A stretch of DNA of 15,011 nt, from the NCBI GenBank assembly GCA_021796315.1, contig JAJYOH010000079.1:1-15011 (forward strand), written 5' to 3'. A model generated the notes under the pieces. It worked only from the letters and a program-made list of their open reading frames with translations. It was not told the origin of the DNA and searched no databases. The DNA is from Chloroflexota bacterium (GTDB lineage Bacteria; Chloroflexota; Anaerolineae; Anaerolineales; Villigracilaceae). Below are positions 6,812-13,053 of this stretch, piece by piece; position 1 is the first letter of the stretch; each line of letters begins with the position of its first letter. The position numbers were made by a program, and so were the translations under genes.

Positions 6812-7126
6812 CTATTTCTTTTTCTTCATTTTTGCAGGTGCAGTTTTGGTTTTGACCGTTTTGGCTTTGGCTGGCTTTTTTGCTATTGCTTTGCTAGCTG
6901 TCTTTTTAGCCGCTGTCACTTTGCTTACCGTCGCTTTACTCTGCATCACTTTGCCTGCTGACTCTCTGCTTTCCGGTTTCATGCTTTCAAGGATGGACAG
7001 GTCCTGCTTGAGATTGCGCGAGCGGACGTAGAAGCTGATGAGATAGATCGCCATGACGATGAAAAAAACGATATAGCCGAGGATCATGTAGCTGGAAGTA
7101 TCGGGGGTGGCATCTTGAAAGAACAT
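6812..7126 (-). CDS. ccmD: CcmD-like heme exporter subunit with Lys/Ala-rich tail
   Basis: This 104-residue protein has one membrane segment (about 13-33) followed by RSRNLKQDLSILE, the usual layout of CcmD, a small helper that holds CcmC and heme-loaded CcmE with the CcmAB transporter. Its place right after ccmC supports this. CcmD is normally about 45-70 residues; here residues 55-104 are almost entirely Lys, Ala, Thr, Ser and Val, ending in MKKKK, like the tail of histone H1-type or nucleoid proteins. By the positive-inside rule the tail should be cytoplasmic. The start has AGGAG 8 bases upstream, overlapping the ccmC stop, 9 bases away. The CcmD identity comes from topology and context, not strong motifs. 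Confidence 0.7.
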   Translation of the reverse strand: MFFQDATPDTSSYMILGYIVFFIVMAIYLISFYVRSRNLKQDLSILESMKPESRESAGKVMQSKATVSKVTAAKKTASKAIAKKPAKAKTVKTKTAPAKMKKKK

Positions 7127-7135
7127 GCTGTGCTC

Positions 7136-7834
7136 CTAGTTCGTGACATTCAATTTGAGCTGTTCGACTTTGGCGGCCAGGTTGCCGAGGCGGATGCGAT
7201 TCCAGAACAGATCGATGAAGATAACGGTGAAGGTGAACAGCCCAAAGAAGAAGGCAACTTCCATGCGCGGTGTCATGGCGAAGGTGCCCTGCGCGCTAGG
7301 ATCGCCGCCAGCGATGATCACCGGGTGAATGCTGCGAACCAGGCGGATGACCATGAATGTGATCGGCGCGCTGACACCGCCCAGGATGGTATACACTGCG
7401 CCGAAGCGGGCGCGGCGATCAGGGTCTTCGATGCCTGCGCGCAGCATGAAGTAGGCAATGTAGATCAATTCGGTGATGGCGGCGGTGGTCAGACGCGGGT
7501 CCCAGGTCCACCAGGTGTTCCAAACTGGACGCGCCCAGATCGAGCCAAGTATGATGGTGATCAAAAAGAACACCAGACTGATCTCAACCGCGGCGATTTC
7601 GATGATGTCCCATTTCTGATCATGCGTTACGAGGTAGATGACGCCTACCACCGCGGCCAGAACAAATCCCAGCAAGCCTACCCAGGCTGTGCCGATATGG
7701 AAGTAGAAGACACGCTGGACTTGTCCCATCACGGCTTCTGTGGGCGCGTAGAAAAGAGCCAGATAAGTGGCGACGGCCAGAAGGATGATGGATGCAATAT
7801 CTAGAATTTTCAGAGTGATTGGTTTGGGTTGCAT
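7136..7834 (-). CDS. ccmC: Heme exporter/cytochrome c biogenesis protein CcmC
   Basis: A 232-residue protein with six predicted membrane helices, the size and topology of CcmC. It handles heme on the outer face of the membrane and passes it to the chaperone CcmE. The tryptophan-rich heme-handling WWD motif is present as WWTWDPRLT (108-116), and the two expected axial histidines fit H46 (FYFHIGTAW) and H170 (RSIHPVI). AAAGGAG lies 5 bases before the ATG, and the gene is followed 9 bases later by the ccmD-like frame, with the ribosome site overlapping the ccmC stop. It is a member of the ccmA-B-C-D block. All key residues are present and I see nothing broken. Confidence 0.96.
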   Translation of the reverse strand: MQPKPITLKILDIASIILLAVATYLALFYAPTEAVMGQVQRVFYFHIGTAWVGLLGFVLAAVVGVIYLVTHDQKWDIIEIAAVEISLVFFLITIILGSIWARPVWNTWWTWDPRLTTAAITELIYIAYFMLRAGIEDPDRRARFGAVYTILGGVSAPITFMVIRLVRSIHPVIIAGGDPSAQGTFAMTPRMEVAFFFGLFTFTVIFIDLFWNRIRLGNLAAKVEQLKLNVTN

Positions 7835-7864
7835 AAAGACTCCTTTGGGAAATTAATAAATTGG

Positions 7865-8599
7865 TTATTCTTCTACAACATAATCAAACGTCATGAACGC
7901 AATGGCGGTAAAAATTAGATCATACACCAAAAGCAGATTAATCCACGGCATGATCTCGGTTGCAAAGTCCGCACCGGTTAGGAATCCGCCGCTGGCTTTG
8001 ACTGCGGAGATCAAGACTGGGATGACAACCGGGAACAGCAAAATTGGGAGGAGCACATCGCGCGTGCGGGTTTGGACGGCCATGCTGGCCAGCAAGGTTC
8101 CAACGGAAACGTAGCCAATCGAGCCGAGCAGGATCACCAGTAAAAGTCCGGGTTGGAAAAGATTGGTAGCATATAAAAATGAGTAAACCGGCAGAACGAT
8201 GGCTTCCACGATCAACATAAAGACCAGGTTGCTGATGGCTTTGCCAAAGTAGATGGCAGCGCGGTCAACGGGCGCGAGCAGAAGCCCATCGAGACAGCCG
8301 CGATCTTTTTCAACGGCCATGGAACGGTTGAGGCCGAGGGTGCCGGCAAAGGCAAACGTCACCCACAGTACGCCCGCAGTCACGGATTGACGCGTCTTGA
8401 TGTCCAGCTCGAGGGCAAAGTTGAAGATCAAAATGACGAGCAGGGAAAAGACCAGCATCGCCGAAAATAGTTCGCGCGAGCGGAACTCGGCGGCCAGGTC
8501 TTTCCAGACCACGGCGGCAATGGCGCGAGCAAAACTCGCTGACGGTGGACGATGGACGGCGGACGATGAATGATCAATGCTCAACAGTTTATCGTCCAT
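7865..8599 (-). CDS. ccmB: Heme exporter permease CcmB
   Basis: A 244-residue membrane protein with six hydrophobic segments (about 46-62, 77-92, 122-143, 150-172, 182-199, 216-238), the permease of the CcmAB transporter whose ATP hydrolysis releases heme-loaded CcmE from CcmC. The typical start of the family aligns at ARAIAAVVWKDLAAEFRSRE (24-43), followed by EKDRGCLDGLLLAPVDR, a conserved cytoplasmic loop. The first 23 residues are extra; codons 11-20 come from a 7-bp repeat array (SSSAVHRPPS). The ATG at 8599 lies two bases after the ccmA stop and has only a weak GGTGA ribosome-like site, so translation is probably coupled to ccmA. An alternative start downstream of the array would need a non-ATG codon. 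Confidence 0.94.
   Translation of the reverse strand: MDDKLLSIDHSSSAVHRPPSASFARAIAAVVWKDLAAEFRSRELFSAMLVFSLLVILIFNFALELDIKTRQSVTAGVLWVTFAFAGTLGLNRSMAVEKDRGCLDGLLLAPVDRAAIYFGKAISNLVFMLIVEAIVLPVYSFLYATNLFQPGLLLVILLGSIGYVSVGTLLASMAVQTRTRDVLLPILLFPVVIPVLISAVKASGGFLTGADFATEIMPWINLLLVYDLIFTAIAFMTFDYVVEE
8541..8568. repeat. 7-bp tandem array in the 5' end of ccmB
   Basis: Four contiguous units on the minus strand: CATCGTC, CGCCGTC, CATCGTC and CACCGTC, each ending in CGTC. They encode residues 11-20 of CcmB, outside the conserved permease. Confidence 0.75.
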
Positions 8600-8601
8600 G
8601 G

Positions 8602-9300
8602 TCAGTTCACCAATGCCTGTTTATAAAAATCCAGCAGGTTGCGTTTGCCCAATTGCTTGTGAGTGATGGATGCGGCGATCACGCCGCGCGAGAGAATATC
8701 GAAACGTGTGGCAAGATCCTCGGCACGCGCCAGATCATGCGATGTCATTACGACTGTGCGTCCTTTTGCGGCGACCGAGCGCAGCACTTCATCCAGCATG
8801 GACGAAGCATCCTGATCGAGACCGGTATAAGGCTCGTCGAAGAGCATCACTTCCGGGTCGTGGATCACGGCGCGGCCAATGGCGAGACGTTGCTGCATGC
8901 CACGCGAAAATGTACGGACAAGATCGCGTCTTCGATTTTCAAGTCCCACCAACTGAAGGACTTCAGTGATCCGCGCTTCGTGATTTGCAACGTTATACAT
9001 GCGCGCGTAAAACTGCAGATTTTCCTCGGCGGTCAGATCGCCGTAGAGCAAAGGCAAATGCGAGACCACACCCAAACGGGCGCGCACAGCCGCGGCTTGA
9101 TTCGGCAGGCGGTAATTTGCAACGTGAACTTCGCCGAGCGATGGACGCGAGAGCGAAGCCAGGATGCGCAGGAAGGTGGTCTTGCCTGCGCCGTTGGGAC
9201 CGAGCAGCGCGACGAACTCACCGGGCTGGACTTCAAAGTCCACGCCGCGCAGGACGGTCTTCATGCCAAAACGTTTGACGAGTTTTTTGACGGTGATCAT
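8602..9300 (-). CDS. ccmA: Heme exporter ATP-binding protein CcmA
   Basis: A 232-residue ABC ATPase, cytoplasmic partner of CcmB; its ATP hydrolysis drives release of holo-CcmE. Walker A is GPNGAGKTT (34-42), the signature is FSRGMQQRLAIGRA (131-144), Walker B is VMLFDEP (151-157) and the switch histidine is H188 in SHD. The usual Q-loop glutamine is replaced: the segment reads GVVSHLPLLYGDLT, as in other CcmA proteins. FSRGM instead of LSGGQ is also usual for CcmA. The ATG at 9300 has no Shine-Dalgarno sequence: the 38 bases between it and the upstream cytochrome stop are mostly a 7-bp repeat array. It ends two bases before the ccmB start. Confidence 0.95.
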   Translation of the reverse strand: MITVKKLVKRFGMKTVLRGVDFEVQPGEFVALLGPNGAGKTTFLRILASLSRPSLGEVHVANYRLPNQAAAVRARLGVVSHLPLLYGDLTAEENLQFYARMYNVANHEARITEVLQLVGLENRRRDLVRTFSRGMQQRLAIGRAVIHDPEVMLFDEPYTGLDQDASSMLDEVLRSVAAKGRTVVMTSHDLARAEDLATRFDILSRGVIAASITHKQLGKRNLLDFYKQALVN

Positions 9301-9310
9301 GGTGGTGTTT

Positions 9311-9338
9311 TATTACGTAATACGTATTACGTAATTAC
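9311..9338. repeat. 7-bp tandem array between the cytochrome gene and ccmA
   Basis: Units on the plus strand are TATTACG, TAATACG, TATTACG and TAATTAC. The inner 24 bases (9312-9335) are a perfect palindrome, because the heptad contains TACGTA-type self-complementary joints. The array ends exactly at the cytochrome stop codon. Confidence 0.85.
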
Positions 9339-11255
9339 CTACGCCATCTCTTTGAGAATCTCTTTCAATTCATCGCGGCGCTTTTGATAAGCCTCGTCCG
9401 AGATCTTTCCGGCGCGGTGCAGATCATCGAGCGCCAGCATGGCATCCATCACTTCGTCTGCTGATTCGAACTCATCTTCATCGTCGTCTTCTTCGCCGCG
9501 TCTGCGGTCACGCAGATAAAGCCAGGCACCAGCCACGATCAAAGCCAGTCCCAGCGCGCCCGCGCCGACCAGCAGGCCTTGTTGCGTGTTGGATGTGGCC
9601 GTTGTAGAACTTGTTGCTTTAGGCGAACCGCTGACAGTAAAGGTCAGGGTGTCGCCGGCTTTAAAGTTTTTGACAGAATACTCCTGATAATTATTATTCT
9701 GGATATTCTGTACGCCAGCATCGGTCAATTGCTTGCTATCCACTTTCATGCCTTCGGGGATCAGCAAAAGGACTGAGGCCGCGTTAATGGCAAAGGGTTG
9801 ATTAACTACGACTTGTTTATCATACGGCAATGTGAAGAAACCAATGATCGAATAGGGTGTGTCGCTTGGCACAACCGCCACGCCATTATCTGCGGAGACA
9901 AATGGAGCGCTGTTTTGTCCAGCTTCATAACCGGTGCCTTGTGCGCCATCCGGCAGTTTGATGAACGGGATGCTCGATCCATCGGTTGAGATGATCACAG
10001 CCTTGTCGCTGTTGTTCGAGAAGGAATAAATCTCAATGAACTGGGCTGTGCCTTGTGTAGCGAAGTCGCTGTAAAGATGGACCTGCTCAACAGTCAACAG
10101 ATTGGTGTCTGAAGAAGCTTCATATAATTTTACGGCAGGCAGGCTGAGTTTTGTGTCGCCGGCTTTGACGGCCGTAAAATTGGACTGGAATTGAACGCCC
10201 GAGTAGCTGACCTCGGCAACATAGATGCGGTTGACCGGCAGTTCCACGTTCTCGAACACAAATGCGCCATCGGCCGCAACAGTTCCGGTCTTTGTCAAAA
10301 CTTCCTGTGGGGATGTCGTTTGGGTTGTCGGATCTTGAGCGTGGTCAAAGCCGCGCAGGGTGACCACCATGTTGGCGGGCAGGCTTGCGCCGCTTGCCAT
10401 CTGGACGGTGCCGCTGATATTTCCAACGCTGGCAGCAGGCGTGCCCGGTGTGCCAGTTGTTGCCTGTGTCGCCGCTTCAGTCGCGGACGATTGAGTGGTT
10501 CCCGTTTCTGAAACTGCGGGCGTCGCCGGAGTTCCCGGCGTTGACGGAGTCCCGCTGTCAGTGGTGGGCGTTTCCGTTGAAATGGGAGCCGTTGTCGGCG
10601 TGGCAGTCGGAGGCGTGGGCGCGGCAAAGGTTAAAGTCCGCAGATAAGCAGCCACGGCAGACGCGTCGGCATCGGAGAAATTGCTTCCAAAGGCAGGAAT
10701 ATCGCCGCTGCCTTTGCGCATGATGCCAATTAGATCGGCCTCGGAAAGCGCAGACATTTTTTCCTGGTTCGTGAATTTAGCAGCGCAGTTCGGACAATTG
10801 GCATCGAAGAGCGATTTGCCCTGTGCGATCTGATCGGGCGTTGTGTGTAAAGTCATTACGTAGGAGACAACATCCCAGCGTTCCTGGTCGCTCAACTTAT
10901 CCGCGAAGGGAGGCATGAAGCGATCCATGTTGCCGCGTGTGACAACTGTGAACCATTCTGCGGGCGAAGCCAGTTGGCCTTTTTCAGCCATGCCGATAGC
11001 TGGTACGGGGACAGGCAGTTGTTGACTCTGCGGGCCGTCGCCCAAACCCTGATTACCGTGGCAGGGGGCACATTCTGTTGCAAAAATAGTGGCGCCGTTT
11101 TGTACAATGGGCGCACTGGCGGGGAATAATGCGCCCAGTGTTGGCATGGGCGTGGGAGGAATGTAATCGGGCGGCGGGGTAATATCAGATGCGAGGGTAC
11201 AGGCGCTCGACAAGACGGCCATGAAGATGAAAAGAATTGCGTAACGAAGTTTCAT
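9339..11255 (-). CDS. Membrane-anchored multidomain cytochrome c protein with SHOCT-like tail
   Basis: A 638-residue protein. The signal ends in LSSAC, a lipobox-like site (C19). Domain 1 (about 50-138) is a cytochrome c with CAPCH (62-66) and a candidate Met ligand M114 in FMPPF. Domain 2 (about 143-208) has the same fold pattern, but reads CPNCA (154-158) and DIPAFG (185-190), losing the axial His and the usual MPAFG methionine. Then come a Thr/Pro/Ser linker (211-276), a carboxypeptidase-regulatory-like beta domain (278-378), an uncharacterised beta region (385-542), a second linker, a membrane helix (560-580), an acidic stretch (EEDDDEDE) and a C-terminal helical pair with GKISDEAY (616-623), SHOCT-like. 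It probably transfers electrons on the outer membrane face and is a client of the surrounding ccm genes. AGGA lies about 8 bases upstream of the ATG. Confidence 0.88.
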   Translation of the reverse strand: MKLRYAILFIFMAVLSSACTLASDITPPPDYIPPTPMPTLGALFPASAPIVQNGATIFATECAPCHGNQGLGDGPQSQQLPVPVPAIGMAEKGQLASPAEWFTVVTRGNMDRFMPPFADKLSDQERWDVVSYVMTLHTTPDQIAQGKSLFDANCPNCAAKFTNQEKMSALSEADLIGIMRKGSGDIPAFGSNFSDADASAVAAYLRTLTFAAPTPPTATPTTAPISTETPTTDSGTPSTPGTPATPAVSETGTTQSSATEAATQATTGTPGTPAASVGNISGTVQMASGASLPANMVVTLRGFDHAQDPTTQTTSPQEVLTKTGTVAADGAFVFENVELPVNRIYVAEVSYSGVQFQSNFTAVKAGDTKLSLPAVKLYEASSDTNLLTVEQVHLYSDFATQGTAQFIEIYSFSNNSDKAVIISTDGSSIPFIKLPDGAQGTGYEAGQNSAPFVSADNGVAVVPSDTPYSIIGFFTLPYDKQVVVNQPFAINAASVLLLIPEGMKVDSKQLTDAGVQNIQNNNYQEYSVKNFKAGDTLTFTVSGSPKATSSTTATSNTQQGLLVGAGALGLALIVAGAWLYLRDRRRGEEDDDEDEFESADEVMDAMLALDDLHRAGKISDEAYQKRRDELKEILKEMA

Positions 11256-11264
11256 GAGGTTTCC

Positions 11265-11326
11265 TGTTGCGTAATTCGTGCTGCGTAAAACGAACTACGC
11301 ATACGGTTTACGGATTACGTATCACG
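11265..11326. repeat. Nine-unit degenerate 7-bp array filling the zinc-ribbon/cytochrome gap
   Basis: On the plus strand successive units TGTTGCG, TAATTCG, TGCTGCG, TAAAACG, AACTACG, CATACG, GTTTACG, GATTACG and TATCACG all end in CG; the sixth has lost a base. The array fills the gap from the ribosome site of the cytochrome gene to the stop codon of the zinc-ribbon gene. Confidence 0.85.
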
Positions 11327-11845
11327 TTAGTTGATGGCCTTCCCACAGTTGGGACAGAACGTATCGCTGACCAGAACCGGTTTGCCGCAACGCGGGCAGA
11401 ACCCGGATGATTTTTCGCCACGCGCTTTGCGACGCGCAGCCAGCATTGATTCGATCTCGTCGTCGCTGATCGGTTCGGGGTTGGCAGCCTCGACGGCTGA
11501 GTCGGCGCGGCGGGCGGCAACCGCTTTTTCGAGACGGGCCTCGGCATCGTGTCCGGATGAAGAGGCGGCTTTCAAAGCATCGAGCTTCTTTAAAACATCC
11601 GCGCCTTTTTGCAGAAGTTCCGCGCGTTGAGCCGGATAGTCTTCATCGGGGATCTTTCCAAGCTTGAAGTCGAAATCTAATTCCTGAAGCGCGTTGATCA
11701 CGCGGTCACGTTCGGCCATTAACGTAGAGCCTTCCTGCGACTCTTGTGTAACGCGGCGGACGCGTTTGTTCATCAACGGCGCGGCCAGATATAAGCCGAC
11801 GCCAATAAGCAGGGCGAGAAGTATAAGTATTGCACCGATATCCAT
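11327..11845 (-). CDS. Membrane zinc-ribbon protein with CcmI-like segment
   Basis: A 172-residue protein with an N-terminal membrane helix (4-23), a charged helical stretch (30-115), and a C-terminal zinc ribbon with C150/C153 (CPRCGKP) and C164/C167 (CPNCGKA). The segment ALQELDFDFKLGKIPDEDYPAQRAELL (52-78) resembles the first cytoplasmic part of CcmI/CycH, the apocytochrome chaperone of System I, which also follows a membrane helix; the CcmI periplasmic TPR domain is missing. Its position between the thioredoxin and a cytochrome gene supports a cytochrome assembly role, but that is inference. The ribosome site overlaps the thioredoxin stop (TAGGAG), 8 bases before the ATG. The GKIPDEDY motif recurs in the tail of the next protein. 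Confidence 0.75.
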   Translation of the reverse strand: MDIGAILILLALLIGVGLYLAAPLMNKRVRRVTQESQEGSTLMAERDRVINALQELDFDFKLGKIPDEDYPAQRAELLQKGADVLKKLDALKAASSSGHDAEARLEKAVAARRADSAVEAANPEPISDDEIESMLAARRKARGEKSSGFCPRCGKPVLVSDTFCPNCGKAIN

Positions 11846-11853
11846 GTCCGCTC

Positions 11854-12426
11854 CTATTTCAGCAATGGGTCAATGATGGATTGAATGTCGGCCACCGATG
11901 TGAATGGGCCGATCTGAACAAATTGCAGTACGCCCTTCTGATCAATGAAGTAGGTCTCCGGCACGCCTTTGATGCGGAACATCTGCGATATCTTTGTGCC
12001 GAGATCGGGACCATTGGAGAAGGTGATGCCGAATTTTTTGAGATAAGCGCGCGCTTCAGGTTCGGTGTCCACATAGTCCACACCGATGAAGACAACTTTG
12101 CCATCGCCTTTATAAAGTTCCCAGGCTTTTTCGAGATCGGCGGCTTCCTGTTCGCATGGTTTGCACCACGAGGCCCAAAAGTTGACTACCACCACTTTGC
12201 CGCTCAAGTCTGAAAGCTTTACCTGATTGGCGCCATTAAATTCATAGCCGCTGAAAAGCGTCAAGGTCAAGTCGTTGATCTTATCGCCTTTTTGCACCTG
12301 TCCCTGTTGAGCGCGATTGAGTCCAACTGCAACGAGCACGAGCAGTGCGACCAACAGAGTCCAAACGATGATCTGTGCCCAGATCGGGACGCCGCGGCGC
12401 GGGGCCGTTTCTTTGATTTCATTCAT
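11854..12426 (-). CDS. ccmG: TlpA/ResA/CcmG-type membrane-anchored thiol-disulfide oxidoreductase
   Basis: A 190-residue protein with one N-terminal membrane anchor (17-37) and an outward-facing thioredoxin fold. The active site is WCKPC (87-91), with the cis-proline P156 in GVPETYF. It reduces the CXXCH cysteines of apocytochromes, or the CcmH cysteines, before heme attachment. The KLSDLSGKVVVVNFWASWC lead-in is typical of TlpA/ResA. AGGAG stands 6 bases before the ATG. It is followed by the zinc-ribbon gene with an overlapping ribosome site, and preceded by ccmH with a 77-base gap that holds a hairpin. The family is certain; the choice of the name ccmG over resA rests on the operon. Confidence 0.93.
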   Translation of the reverse strand: MNEIKETAPRRGVPIWAQIIVWTLLVALLVLVAVGLNRAQQGQVQKGDKINDLTLTLFSGYEFNGANQVKLSDLSGKVVVVNFWASWCKPCEQEAADLEKAWELYKGDGKVVFIGVDYVDTEPEARAYLKKFGITFSNGPDLGTKISQMFRIKGVPETYFIDQKGVLQFVQIGPFTSVADIQSIIDPLLK

Positions 12427-12472
12427 AACATTCTCCTGATGCCAGCTATCTGAGCCGTCTCCGGCACAGGGT

Positions 12473-12494
12473 AAGCCGCCGAGGACGGCGGCTT
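12473..12494. other. Perfect hairpin between ccmH and ccmG
   Basis: AAGCCGCCG and CGGCGGCTT form a perfect 9-bp stem around a 4-base loop. No T-run follows on the minus strand, so it is not a classic terminator for this operon. A smaller GCCG-GAGA-CGGC hairpin lies at 12454-12465 on the way to ccmG. They may stabilise mRNA or slow polymerase between two genes needed in different amounts, or be a dispersed repeat. Confidence 0.6.
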
Positions 12495-12503
12495 TAGCAT
12501 TGA

Positions 12504-13010
12504 TTATTTTCTTTTCTTTAATTCTTCTTCCAATCGCGCCACGTATTCATCCTTCGGCGCTTCGACCTCGGCCCCGGCCGCGGCCGCGGCTTTCGACGAT
12601 TTTGTCCACGCCCGGAAAGCGCGGAAGAGCACGAAGGCTCCTGCCAAAATAATGAGGGGAGGCAGAACATATACCAGCCAGTTCAATCCAGTGGCAGGCG
12701 GTTCGCCCACCACGCGTACGCCATACTGGGCAATGAAATATTGTTTGATCTGGTCTTCCGTCCAGCCCTGCGAGAGCTGTTGTCGGATCAGGTCGCGCCA
12801 CTGACGGCAAGCCTCAGTGGGACACACATCCAGCGGCGTGTTCTCGCACACCGGACAATATAACTGGTGCGCAATGCGATTGACTTCATCGTCGGTCGGC
12901 GTTGGGTTTTGTGCCGAGACGTGTTGGTATAACTGGCTTGCCAGTAAAAGCCCAAATACAAACGCAAGTAAAACGTAGGGCGTAATGCGTAAAGTTTTAT
13001 TTGTTTTCAT
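12504..13010 (-). CDS. ccmH: Cytochrome c-type biogenesis protein CcmH (CcmL/NrfF type)
   Basis: A 168-residue protein with a signal/anchor at 10-30, a CcmH domain (40-105) and a second membrane helix (112-132). The redox site is LYCPVC (50-55, C52 and C55), replacing the LRCxxC of proteobacterial CcmH. Two further cysteines, C63 and C68, follow in DVCPTEAC. The rest of the signature, LRxxIxxxLxxG...QIKQYFIAQYGVRVV, is intact. CcmH works with CcmF in presenting reduced apocytochrome for heme ligation. The short cytoplasmic tail is Ala/Lys/Glu-rich. AAGGAA is 7-8 bases upstream of the ATG. Codons about 6-15 of the signal peptide (TLRITPYVLL) are encoded by a 7-bp repeat array. Confidence 0.95.
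   Translation of the reverse strand: MKTNKTLRITPYVLLAFVFGLLLASQLYQHVSAQNPTPTDDEVNRIAHQLYCPVCENTPLDVCPTEACRQWRDLIRQQLSQGWTEDQIKQYFIAQYGVRVVGEPPATGLNWLVYVLPPLIILAGAFVLFRAFRAWTKSSKAAAAAGAEVEAPKDEYVARLEEELKKRK
12967..12994. repeat. 7-bp tandem array inside the ccmH signal peptide
   Basis: Four units on the plus strand, AGTAAAA, CGTAGGG, CGTAATG and CGTAAAG, each with GTA in register every 7 bases. They encode most of residues 6-15, giving the LRITPYV peptide that this repeat type makes when translated in this frame. Confidence 0.7.
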
Positions 13011-13024
13011 TATGATGTTCCTTC

Positions 13025-13052
13025 TTACGTATCACTCGTTACGAATTACTTT
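13025..13052. repeat. 7-bp tandem array between ccmF and ccmH
   Basis: Four units on the plus strand: TTACGTA, TCACTCG, TTACGAA and TTACTTT, ending one base before the ccmF stop codon. AC recurs every 7 bases. Confidence 0.7.
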
Positions 13053-13053
13053 G

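Noticed and set aside
7115..7804. Plus-strand open frame opposite ccmC
   Set aside because: The opposite strand encodes CcmC with the WWD motif; the plus frame is a highly charged, low-complexity shadow.
8545..9387. Long plus-strand open frame opposite ccmA and the end of the cytochrome gene
   Set aside because: It is antisense to well-supported genes with intact ABC motifs, has no recognisable domain, and reflects codon bias on the other strand.
11230..11255. Eighth heptad array in the start of the cytochrome signal peptide
   Set aside because: CG-containing words are present but their spacing is not a steady 7 bases.
11265..11326. CRISPR-like repeat array
   Set aside because: The unit is 7 bases with no spacers, and there are no cas genes; it is a degenerate short tandem repeat.
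12473..12494. Terminator inside the ccm operon
   Set aside because: The stem is strong but no T-run follows in the direction of transcription, and the downstream ccm genes have no evident promoter.
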